DNA of 64,000 nucleotides from assembly GCA_963457665.1 (NCBI GenBank), contig OY735233.1, forward strand, positions 46,625,270 through 46,689,269, in the 5' to 3' direction. A program made the position numbers and the translations under genes. The notes beneath the pieces were generated by a model. It was not told the DNA's origin and did no database searches. It was given only the letters and a program-made list of their open reading frames with translations. This document shows, in pieces, positions 55,011 through 64,000 of the stretch (within the stretch, counting starts at the first letter, position 1; each line of letters opens with the position of its first letter). This DNA comes from Thysanoteuthis rhombus. Taxonomy: Eukaryota > Mollusca > Cephalopoda > Oegopsida > Thysanoteuthidae.

Positions 55011-57098
55011 AAAAATGACATTCAAAAGACCATTTGTATCGGGCTCACTTATGTATGCAGTAAAAAGACATTTTTGGTCAATATTGGCTATTTCCATCAA
55101 ATTGGGCTGAATCAAAAAATACATCAAATCCACCCGATCCAATGGTACCACTGCAATCAGCACGTCAAACTACGCCAGAAAAAGCCATAAAATCGATAGG
55201 TAAAAATGACATTCAAAAGACCATTTTTGACGGCTCACTTATGTATGCAATAAAAATGCATATTCGGTCAATATTGGCTATTTCCATCAAATTGGGCTGA
55301 ATCAAAAAATACATCAAATTCCCCCGATCCAATGGTACCACTGCAATCAGCACGTCAAACTATGCCAGAAAGAGCCATAAAATCGATAGGTAAAAATGAC
55401 ATTCAAAAGACCATTTTTGACGGCTCACTTATGTATGCGGTAAAAATGCATTTTCGGTCAATATTGGCTATTTCCATCAAATTGGGCTGAATCAAAAATA
55501 CATCAAATCCACCCGATCCAATGGTACCGTTGGAATATGCACGTCAAACTACGCCAGAAAAAGCCATAAAATCGATAGTTAAAAATGACATTCAAAAGAC
55601 CATTTTTGACGGCTCACTTATGTATGTGCTGGAAGTACCTTCTCGACCAATAGTGGCTATTTTCATCAAATTGGGTTGAATTGAAATTTATCGAATCCAC
55701 CCAATCCAATGGTACCGTTGCTATCAGCACGTCAAACTACGCCAGAAAAAGCCATAAAATCGATAGGTAAAAATGACATTCAAAAGACCATTTTTGACGG
55801 CTCACTTATGTATAATCTGGAAGTGCCTTCTTGACCAATAGCGGCTATTGTCATCAAATTGGGCTGAATCGAAAAATACATCAAATCCACCCGATCCAAT
55901 GGTACCGTTGCAATCAGCACGTCGAACTACGCCAGAAAAAGCCATAAAATCGATAGGTAAAAATGACATTCAAAAGACCATTTTTGACGTCTTTCTTATG
56001 TATGTGCTGGAAGTGCCTTCTCGACCAATAGCAGCTATTTTCATCAAATTGGGCTGAATCGAAAAATACATCAAATCCACCCGATCCAATGGTACCGTTG
56101 CAATCAGCACGTCAAACTACGCCAGAAAAAGTCATAAAATTGATAGGTAAAAATGACATTCAAAAGACCATTTTTGACGGCTCACTTATGTATGCAGTGA
56201 AAATGCATTTTCGGTCAATATTGGCTATTTCCATCAAATTGGGCTGAATCGAAAAATACCTCAAATCCACCCGATCCAATGGTACCGTTTAAATCAGCAC
56301 GTGAAACTACGCTAGAAAAAGCCATAAAATCGATAGGTAAAAATGACATTAATTAAAGACCATTTTTGACGGCTCACTTATGTATGTGCTGGAAGTGCCT
56401 TCTCGACCAATAGCAGCTATTTTCATCAAATTGGGCTGAATGGAAAAATACATCAAATCCACCCAATCCAATGGTACCGTTGCAATCAGCACGTCAAACT
56501 ACGCCAGAAAAAAACCAGAAAATCGATAGGTAAAAATGACATTCAAAAGACCATTTGTAGCAGCTCACTTATGTATGAAGTGAAAAGACATTTTTGGTCA
56601 ATATTGGCTATTTCCATCAAATTGGGCTGAGTCGAAAAATACGTCAAATCCACCCGATCCAATGGTACCGTTGCAATCAGCACGTCAAACTACGCCAGAG
56701 AAAGCCATAAAATCGATAGGTAAAAATGACATTCAAAAGACCATTTTTGACGGCTAACTTATGTGTGCGGTAAAAATGCATTTTCGGTCAATATTGGCTA
56801 TTTCCATCAAATTGGGCTGAAAGTAAAAATACATCAAATCCCCCGATCCAATGGTACCGTTGCAATCAGCACGTCAAACTACGCCAGAAAATGCCATAAA
56901 ATCGACAGGTAAAAATGACATTCAAAAGACCATTTGTATCGGGCTCACTTATGTATGCAGTAAAAAGACATTTTTGGTCAATATTGGCTATTTCCATCAA
57001 ATTGGGCTGAATCAAAAATACATCAGATCCACCCGATCCAATGGTACCGTTGCAATCAGCACGTCAAACCACGTCAGAAAAAGCCATAAAATCGATAG
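55009..57098 (+). repeat. 10-monomer higher-order repeat, copy 2 (11 monomers to next copy)
   Basis: Same marker series as copy 1. The insertion site reads CATTAATTAAAGACC instead of CATTAATAAAAGACC, a difference shared only with copy 3. The distance to copy 3 is exactly 2,090 bp because an additional TTTGTATCGGGCTCAC monomer is present at 56.93 kb. Confidence 0.85.
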
Positions 57099-58998
57099 GT
57101 AAAAATGACATTCAAAAGACCATTTGTATCGGGCTCACTTATGTATGCAGTAAAAAGACATTTTTGGTCAATATTGGCTATTTCCATCAAATTGGGCTGA
57201 ATCAAAAAATACATCAAATCCACCCGATCCAATGGTACCACTGCAATCAGCACGTCAAACTACGCCAGAAAAAGCCATAAAATCGATAGGTAAAAATGAC
57301 ATTCAAAAGACCATTTTTGACGGCTCACTTATGTATGCAATAAAAATGCATATTCGGTCAATATTGGCTATTTCCATCAAATTGGGCTGAATCAAAAAAT
57401 ACATCAAATTCCCCCGATCCAATGGTACCACTGCAATCAGCACGTCAAACTATGCCAGAAAGAGCCATAAAATCGATAGGTAAAAATGACATTCAAAAGA
57501 CCATTTTTGACGGCTCACTTATGTATGCGGTAAAAATGCATTTTCGGTCAATATTGGCTATTTCCATCAAATTGGGCTGAATCAAAAATACATCAAATCC
57601 ACCCGATCCAATGGTACCGTTGGAATATGCACGTCAAACTACGCCAGAAAAAGCCATAAAATCGATAGTTAAAAATGACATTCAAAAGACCATTTTTGAC
57701 GGCTCACTTATGTATGTGCTGGAAGTACCTTCTCGACCAATAGTGGCTATTTTCATCAAATTGGGTTGAATTGAAATTTATCGAATCCACCCAATCCAAT
57801 GGTACCGTTGCTATCAGCACGTCAAACTACGCCAGAAAAAGCCATAAAATCGATAGGTAAAAATGACATTCAAAAGACCATTTTTGACGGCTCACTTATG
57901 TATAATCTGGAAGTGCCTTCTTGACCAATAGCGGCTATTGTCATCAAATTGGGCTGAATCGAAAAATACATCAAATCCACCCGATCCAATGGTACCGTTG
58001 CAATCAGCACGTCGAACTACGCCAGAAAAAGCCATAAAATCGATAGGTAAAAATGACATTCAAAAGACCATTTTTGACGTCTTTCTTATGTATGTGCTGG
58101 AAGTGCCTTCTCGACCAATAGCAGCTATTTTCATCAAATTGGGCTGAATCGAAAAATACATCAAATCCACCCGATCCAATGGTACCGTTGCAATCAGCAC
58201 GTCAAACTACGCCAGAAAAAGTCATAAAATTGATAGGTAAAAATGACATTCAAAAGACCATTTTTGACGGCTCACTTATGTATGCAGTGAAAATGCATTT
58301 TCGGTCAATATTGGCTATTTCCATCAAATTGGGCTGAATCGAAAAATACCTCAAATCCACCCGATCCAATGGTACCGTTTAAATCAGCACGTGAAACTAC
58401 GCTAGAAAAAGCCATAAAATCGATAGGTAAAAATGACATTAATTAAAGACCATTTTTGACGGCTCACTTATGTATGTGCTGGAAGTGCCTTCTCGACCAA
58501 TAGCAGCTATTTTCATCAAATTGGGCTGAATGGAAAAATACATCAAATCCACCCAATCCAATGGTACCGTTGCAATCAGCACGTCAAACTACGCCAGAAA
58601 AAAACCAGAAAATCGATAGGTAAAAATGACATTCAAAAGACCATTTGTAGCAGCTCACTTATGTATGAAGTGAAAAGACATTTTTGGTCAATATTGGCTA
58701 TTTCCATCAAATTGGGCTGAGTCGAAAAATACATCAAATCCACCCGATCCAATGGTACCGTTGCAATCAGCACGTCAAACTACGCCAGAGAAAGCCATAA
58801 AATCGATAGGTAAAAATGACATTCAAAAGACCATTTTTGACGGCTAACTTATGTGTGCGGTAAAAATGCATTTTCGGTCAATATTGGCTATTTCCATCAA
58901 ATTGGGCTGAAAGTAAAAATACATCAAATCCCCCGATCCAATGGTACCGTTGCAATCAGCACGTCAAACTACGCCAGAAAATGCCATAAAATCGACAG
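57099..58998 (+). repeat. 10-monomer higher-order repeat, copy 3 (1,900 bp)
   Basis: Same marker series with the CATTAATTAAAGACC variant of copy 2. The distance to copy 4 is exactly 1,900 bp, ten full monomers. Reading base by base against copy 4 over about 1.6 kb I noticed only about four differences, far fewer than between neighbouring monomers. Confidence 0.88.
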
Positions 58999-60700
58999 GT
59001 AAAAATGACATTCAAAAGACCATTTGTATCGGGTTCACTTATGTATGCAGTAAAAAGACATTTTTGGTCAATATTGGCTATTTCCATCAAATTGGGCTGA
59101 ATCAAAAAATACATCAAATCCACCCGATCCAATGGTACCACTGCAATCAGCACGTCAAACTACGCCAGAAAAAGCCATAAAATCGATAGGTAAAAATGAC
59201 ATTCAAAAGACCATTTTTGACGGCTCACTTATGTATGCAATAAAAATGCATATTCGGTCAATATTGGCTATTTCCATCAAATTGGGCTGAATCAAAAAAT
59301 ACATCAAATTCCCCCGATCCAATGGTACCACTGCAATCAGCACGTCAAACTATGCCAGAAAGAGCCATAAAATCGATAGGTAAAAATGACATTCAAAAGA
59401 CCATTTTTGACGGCTCACTTATGTATGCGGTAAAAATGCATTTTCGGTCAATATTGGCTATTTCCATCAAATTGGGCTGAATCAAAAATACATCAAATCC
59501 ACCCGATCCAATGGTACCGTTGGAATATGCACGTCAAACTACGCCAGAAAAAGCCATAAAATCGATAGTTAAAAATGACATTCAAAAGACCATTTTTGAC
59601 GGCTCACTTATGTATGTGCTGGAAGTACCTTCTCGACCAATAGTGGCTATTTTCATCAAATTGGGTTGAATTGAAATTTATCGAATCCACCCAATCCAAT
59701 GGTACCGTTTCTATCAGCACGTCAAACTACGCCAGAAAAAGCCATAAAATCGATAGGTAAAAATGACATTCAAAAGACCATTTTTGACGGCTCACTTATG
59801 TATAATCTGGAAGTGCCTTCTTGACCAATAGCGGCTATTGTCATCAAATTGGGCTGAATCGAAAAATACATCAAATCCACCCGATCCAATGGTACCGTTG
59901 CAATCAGCACGTCGAACTACGCCAGAAAAAGCCATAAAATCGATAGGTAAAAATGACATTCAAAAGACCATTTTTGACGTCTTTCTTATGTATGTGCTGG
60001 AAGTGCCTTCTCGACCAATAGCAGCTATTTTCATCAAATTGGGCTGAATCGAAAAATACATCAAATCCACCCGATCCAATGGTACCGTTGCAATCAGCAC
60101 GTCAAACTACGCCAGAAAAAGTCATAAAATTGATAGGTAAAAATGACATTCAAAAGACCATTTTTGACGGCTCACTTATGTATGCAGTGAAAATGCATTT
60201 TCGGTCAATATTGGCTATTTCCATCAAATTGGGCTGAATCGAAAAATACCTCAAATCCACCCGATCCAATGGTACCGTTTAAATCAGCACGTGAAACTAC
60301 GCTAGAAAAAGCCATAAAATCGATAGGTAAAAATGACATTAATAAAAGACCATTTTTGACGGCTCACTTATGTATGTGCTGGAAGTGCCTTCTCGACCAA
60401 TAGCAGCTATTTTCATCAAATTGGGCTGAATGGAAAAATACATCAAATCCACCCAATCCAATGGTACCGTTGCAATCAGCACGTCAAACTACGCCAGAAA
60501 AAGCCAGAAAATCGATAGGTAAAAATGACATTCAAAAGACCATTTGTAGCAGCTCACTTATGTATGAAGTGAAAAGACATTTTTGGTCAATATTGGCTAT
60601 TTCCATCAAATTGGGCTGAGTCGAAAAATACATCAAATCCACCCGATCCAATGGTACCGTTGCAATCAGCACGTCAAACTACGCCAGAGAAAGCCATAGA
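58999..60700 (+). repeat. 10-monomer higher-order repeat, copy 4
   Basis: Last copy before the distal edge. Its own changes are GTATCGGGTTCAC (59027-59039), ACCGTTTCTATCAG near 59705, CATTAATAAAAGACC (as in copy 1) and AGAAAAAGCCAGAAAATC where copies 1-3 read AGAAAAAAACCAG. After about 60700 the array leaves the pattern. Confidence 0.87.
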
Positions 60701-63160
60701 ATCGATAGGTAAAAATGACATTCAAAAGCCCATTTTTTACAGCTCACTTATGTATGCGGTAAAAATGCATTTTCGGTCATTATTGGCTATTTCCATCAAA
60801 TGGGGCTGAATCGAAATATAAATCAAATTCCCCAGATCCAATGGTACCACTGCAATCAGCATGTCAAACTACGCCTGAAAGAGCCATAAAATCGATAGGT
60901 AAAAATGACATTCAAAAGACCATTTTTGACAGCTCACTTATGTATGCAGTAAAAATGCATTTTCGGTCAATATTGGCTATTTCCATCAAATTGGGTTTAA
61001 TCGAAAAATACATCAAATCCAACCGATTGCCAGAAAAAGCCAAAAAATCGGTAGGTAAAATGACATTCCAAAGACCATTTTTGACGGCTCACTTATGTTT
61101 GTGCTGGAAGTACCTTCTCGACCAATAGCAGCTATTTTCATCAAATTGGGTTGAATCGAAAAATACATCAAATCCACCCGATCCAATGGTACCGTTGCAA
61201 TCAGCACGTCAAACTACGCCAGAAAAAGCCATAAAATCGATAGGTAAAAATGACATTCAAAAGCCCATTTTTGACAGCTCACTTATGTATGCGGTAAAAA
61301 TGCATTTTCGGTCAATATTGGCTATTTCCGTCAAATGGGGTTGAATCGAAATATGAATCAAATTCCCCAGATCCAATGGTACCACTGCAATCAGCATGTC
61401 AAACTACGCCAGAAAGAGCCATAAAATCGATAGGTAAAAATGACATTCAAAAGACCATTCTTGACGGCTCACTTATGTATGTGCTGGAAGTACCTTCTCA
61501 ACCAATAGCAGCTATTTTCATCAAATTGGGTTGAATCGAAAAATACATCAAATCCACCCGATCCAGTGGTACCGTTGCAATCAGCACGTCAAACTACGCC
61601 AGAAAAAGCCATAAAATCGATAGGTAAAAATGACATTCGAAAGACCATTTTTGACGGATCACTTACGTATATGCTGGAAGTGCCTTCTTGACCAATAACG
61701 GCTATTGTCATCAAATTGGGCTGAATCAAAAAATACATCAGATCCACCCGATCCAATGGTACCGTTGCAATCAGCACGTCAAACTACGCCAGAAAGAGCC
61801 ATAAAATCGATAGGTAAAAATGACATTCAAAAGACCATTTTTGACAGCTCACTTATGTATGTGCTGGAAGTGCCTTCTTGACCAATATTGGCTATTTCCA
61901 TCAAATTGGGCAGAATTGAAAAATACATCAAATCCACCCGATCCAATGGTACCGTTGCTATCAGCACGTCAAACTATGCAAGAAAAAGCCATAAAATCAA
62001 TAGGTAAAAATGACATTCAAAAGACCATTTTTGATGGCTTACTTATGTATGCAGTAAAAATGCATTTTTGGTCAATATTGGCTATTTCCATCAAATTGGG
62101 CAGAATCGAAAAATACATAAAATCCACCCAATCCAATGGTACCGTTGCAATAAGCACGTCAAACTACGCCAGAAAAAGCCATAAAATCGATAGGTGAAAA
62201 TGACATTCAAAAGACCATTTTTGACAGCTCCCTTATGTATGCGGTAAAAATGCATTTTCGGTCAATATTGGCTATTTTAATCAAATTGGGCTGAATCGGA
62301 ATATAAATCAAAACCCCCCGATCCATTGGTACCGTTGCAATCAGCACGTCAAACTACGCCAGAAAAAGCCATAAAATCGATAGGTAAAAATGACATTCAA
62401 AAGACCATTTTTGACGGCTCACTTATGTATGTGCTGGAAGTGCCTTCTCGACCAATATTGGTTATTTCCATCAAATTGGGCAGAATCGAAAAATACATCA
62501 AATCCACCCGATCCAATGGTACCGTTGCTATCAGCACGTCAAACTACGCCAGAAAAAGCCAGAAAATCGATAGGTAAAAATGACATTCAAAAGACCATTT
62601 TTGACGGCTCACTTATGTATGCAGTAAAAAATCATTTTCGGTCAATATTGGCTATTTCCCTCAAATTGGGCTGAATCAGAAAATTAATCAAATCCACCCG
62701 ATCCAATGGTACTGTTGCAATCAGCACGTCAAACTATGCAAGAAAAAGCCATAAAATCGATAGGTAAAAATGACATTCAAAAGACCATTTTTGATGGCTC
62801 ACTTATGTATGCAGTAAAAATGCATTTTCGGTCAATATTGGCTATTTCCATCAAATTGGGCTGAATTGAAAAATACATCAAATCCACCCGATCCAATGGT
62901 ACCGTTGCAATCAGCACGTGAAACTACGCCAGAAAAAGCCATAAAATCGATAGGTAAAAATGACATTCAAAAGACCATTTTTGACGGCTCACTTATGTAT
63001 GTGCTGGAAGTTCCTTCTCGACCAATAGCAGCTATTTTCATCAAATTGGGTTGAATCGAAAAATACATCAAATCCACCCGATCCAATGGTACCGTTGCAA
63101 TCAGCACGTCAAACTATGCCAGAAAAAGCCATAAAATCGATAAGTAAAATGACATTCAAA
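60700..63160 (+). repeat. Telomere-proximal edge of the array, diverged monomers
   Basis: About 13 monomers here show no long higher-order pattern and carry private changes such as AAATTCCCCAGATCC, GGGCAGAATCG and AAAACCCCCCGATCC (62312-62326). They include both A and B types. Greater divergence at the edge of a satellite is expected because unequal exchange reaches edges less often. Confidence 0.7.
60917..61071 (+). repeat. Internally deleted monomer, 155 bp
   Basis: AAATCCAACCGAT is followed directly by TGCCAGAAAAAGCC. About 34 bp including the GGTACC site and the AATCAGCACGTC block are missing, and one more A is missing in GGTAGGTAAAATGAC. This is the only large length change I saw in the array. 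It explains why a local three-monomer duplication (CCCAGATCCAATGG at 60831 and 61366) has a spacing of 535 bp and not about 570. Confidence 0.85.
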
Positions 63161-63315
63161 AGACCATTTGTGACGGCTCACTTATGTATGTGCTGGAAGT
63201 GCCTTCTCGACCAATAGCGGCCATTTTCATCAAATTGGGCTGAGCAGAAAAATACATCAAATCCACCCGATCCAATGGTACCGTTGCAATCAGCACGTCA
63301 AACTATGCCAGAAAA
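63161..63315 (+). repeat. Last monomer, truncated at the telomere
   Basis: A type B copy (GTGCTGGAAGTGCCTTCTCG) that runs normally to AACTATGCCAGAAAA and then stops. The expected AGCCATAAAATCG is replaced by GGGTTAGGG. The A at 63315 fits both sequences, so at most one or two bases are shared at the junction. Confidence 0.9.
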
Positions 63316-63359
63316 GGGTTAGGGTTCGGGTTAGGGTTAGGGTTCGGGTTAGGGTTGGG
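63316..63359 (+). repeat. Variant telomere repeats at the inner end
   Basis: The first units next to the satellite include TTCGGG at 63325-63330 and 63343-63348 and a 5-base TTGGG at 63355-63359 among TTAGGG units. Degenerate units at the inner margin are a normal feature of telomeres in many species because that part is rarely renewed by telomerase. Confidence 0.9.
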
Positions 63360-64000
63360 TTAGGGTTAGGGTTAGGGTTAGGGTTAGGGTTAGGGTTAGG
63401 GTTAGGGTTAGGGTTAGGGTTAGGGTTAGGGTTAGGGTTAGGGTTAGGGTTAGGGTTAGGGTTAGGGTTAGGGTTAGGGTTAGGGTTAGGGTTAGGGTTA
63501 GGGTTAGGGTTAGGGTTAGGGTTAGGGTTAGGGTTAGGGTTAGGGTTAGGGTTAGGGTTAGGGTTAGGGTTAGGGTTAGGGTTAGGTTAGGGTTAGGGTT
63601 AGGGTTAGGGTTAGGGTTAGGGTTAGGGTTAGGGTTAGGGTTAGGGTTAGGGTTAGGGTAGGGTTAGGGTTAGGGTTAGGGTTAGGGTTAGGGTTAGGGT
63701 TAGGGTTAGGGTTAGGGTTAGGGTTAGGGTTAGGGTTAGGGTTAGGGTTAGGGTTAGGGTTAGGGTTAGGGTTAGGGTTAGGGTTAGGGTTAGGGTTAGG
63801 GTTAGGGTTAGGGTTAGGGTTAGGGTTAGGGTTAGGTTAGGGTTAGGGTTAGGTTAGGGTTAGGGTTAGGGTTAGGGTTAGGGTTAGGGTTAGGGTTAGG
63901 GTTAGGGTTAGGGTTAGGGTTAGGGTTAGGGTTAGGGTTAGGGTTAGGTTAGGGTTAGGTTAGGGTTAGGGTTAGGGTTAGGGTTAGGGTTAGGGTTAGG
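63316..64000 (+). repeat. Telomere repeat (TTAGGG)n, about 685 bp in the window
   Basis: Nearly uninterrupted TTAGGG on the + strand, in the orientation expected for the right-hand chromosome end (G-rich strand running 5' to 3' outward). In cells such DNA is extended by telomerase and capped by telomere-binding proteins. A few units are short: TTAGG at about 63582, 63832, 63849, 63944 and 63955, and TAGGG at about 63659. These may be true variants or sequencing errors. The tract reaches the window edge, so its full length is unknown. Confidence 0.97.

Larger units (their letters stand above)
1..63315 (+). repeat. 190-bp satellite array, head to tail, about 334 monomers
   Basis: The same unit recurs from the first base to the telomere. 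Using AGACCATTT as the phase mark, copies start at 1, 191, 381, 571, 761 and 951, an exact 190-bp step, and the last start is 63161. Small deletions (mostly 1 bp, one of 34 bp) reduce the average to slightly under 190 bp. Every copy I followed is in the same orientation, and no foreign sequence interrupts the array. The monomer is about 60% A+T and has recognisable anchors: GATCCAATGGTACCGTTGC, AATCAGCACGTCAAACTACG and TAAAATCGATAGGTAAAAAT. The length matches one nucleosome plus linker, as in many centromeric and subtelomeric satellites. There is no gene in this stretch: all open frames are readings of the repeat. It could be a subtelomeric satellite, or the centromeric satellite of a chromosome whose centromere lies at its end. 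I do not recognise the family by name. Confidence 0.97.

Noticed and set aside
56342-56366. Mobile-element insertion with target duplication at CATTAATTAAAGACC or CATTAATAAAAGACC
   Set aside because: The gain is only about two bases relative to CATTCAAAAGACC and is better explained by a small local indel.
1-63315. CRISPR array
   Set aside because: The repeats are 190 bp and directly adjacent with no unique spacers, there are no cas genes, and the telomere shows that this is a eukaryotic chromosome.
1-63315. Repeat-induced point mutation of a fungal repeat
   Set aside because: The recurrent transitions are at CpG, not mainly CpA to TpA, and the copies remain too similar and CpG-rich for strong RIP.
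1-63315. tRNA, rRNA or other structured RNA gene in the monomer
   Set aside because: No tRNA-like A and B box pair in correct spacing, no rRNA similarity, and only short 6-7 bp hairpins are visible.
63316-64000. Interstitial telomere repeat from a chromosome fusion
   Set aside because: The tract has a single orientation, runs to the edge of the window and points outward. There is no head-to-head CCCTAA/TTAGGG junction. A fusion beyond the window cannot be excluded, but nothing here suggests it.

Overview
The window is a eukaryotic chromosome end with no gene that I can support. Positions 1-63315 are one uninterrupted head-to-tail satellite array, roughly 334 copies of an AT-rich 190-bp monomer, all in the same orientation. 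Positions 63316-64000 are a TTAGGG telomere tract on the + strand, the G-rich strand reading outward, so the right edge is the chromosome terminus. The array continues off the left edge. The organism cannot be named from this sequence. The TTAGGG telomere type, a nucleosome-sized satellite and CpG-focused decay between copies suggest an animal, or another TTAGGG eukaryote, with CpG methylation. They argue against lineages with TTAGG (most insects), TTAGGC (nematodes) or TTTAGGG (most plants) telomeres.

The monomer has a well-conserved part of about 150 bp and a switchable segment of about 35 bp. Two main versions of that segment exist: type A, centred on an AT-rich palindrome around ATGCAT, and type B, carrying CTGGAAGTGCC. 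A and B are the same length, alternate irregularly and recombine within the segment. A common 189-bp variant of type A has lost one T.

Layout by region (block edges are good to about 100 bp). 1-6.1 kb: mixed A/B monomers with two spaced duplications. 6.17-10.7 kb: a 12-monomer tandem duplication. 9.78-13.2 kb: an overlapping 9-monomer tandem duplication. 13.1-16.3 kb: an 11-monomer duplication. 16.3-18.6 kb: mixed monomers, including a third copy of part of the 6.4-kb block. 18.6-27.5 kb: a homogeneous A-rich region with a roughly 759-bp tetrameric higher-order repeat. 28-43 kb: nested duplications, including a copy pair of about 5 kb (28.7-33.85 and 38.19-42.96 kb) that differ by whole-monomer gains and losses. 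43-50.9 kb: mixed monomers with short nested duplications at 47-49.4 kb. 50.9-60.7 kb: a roughly 1.9-kb, ten-monomer higher-order repeat present four times and almost identical. 60.7-63.3 kb: a more divergent edge with one monomer carrying a 34-bp deletion. The telomere then starts in the middle of a monomer.

The many short open frames (about 60, 83, 115 and 178 codons) are all readings of the satellite itself and I have not annotated them as genes. I found no RNA gene, transposon, CRISPR array or operon-like structure. The window's interest lies in how the array evolves and in the satellite-telomere junction, not in a coded biological system.
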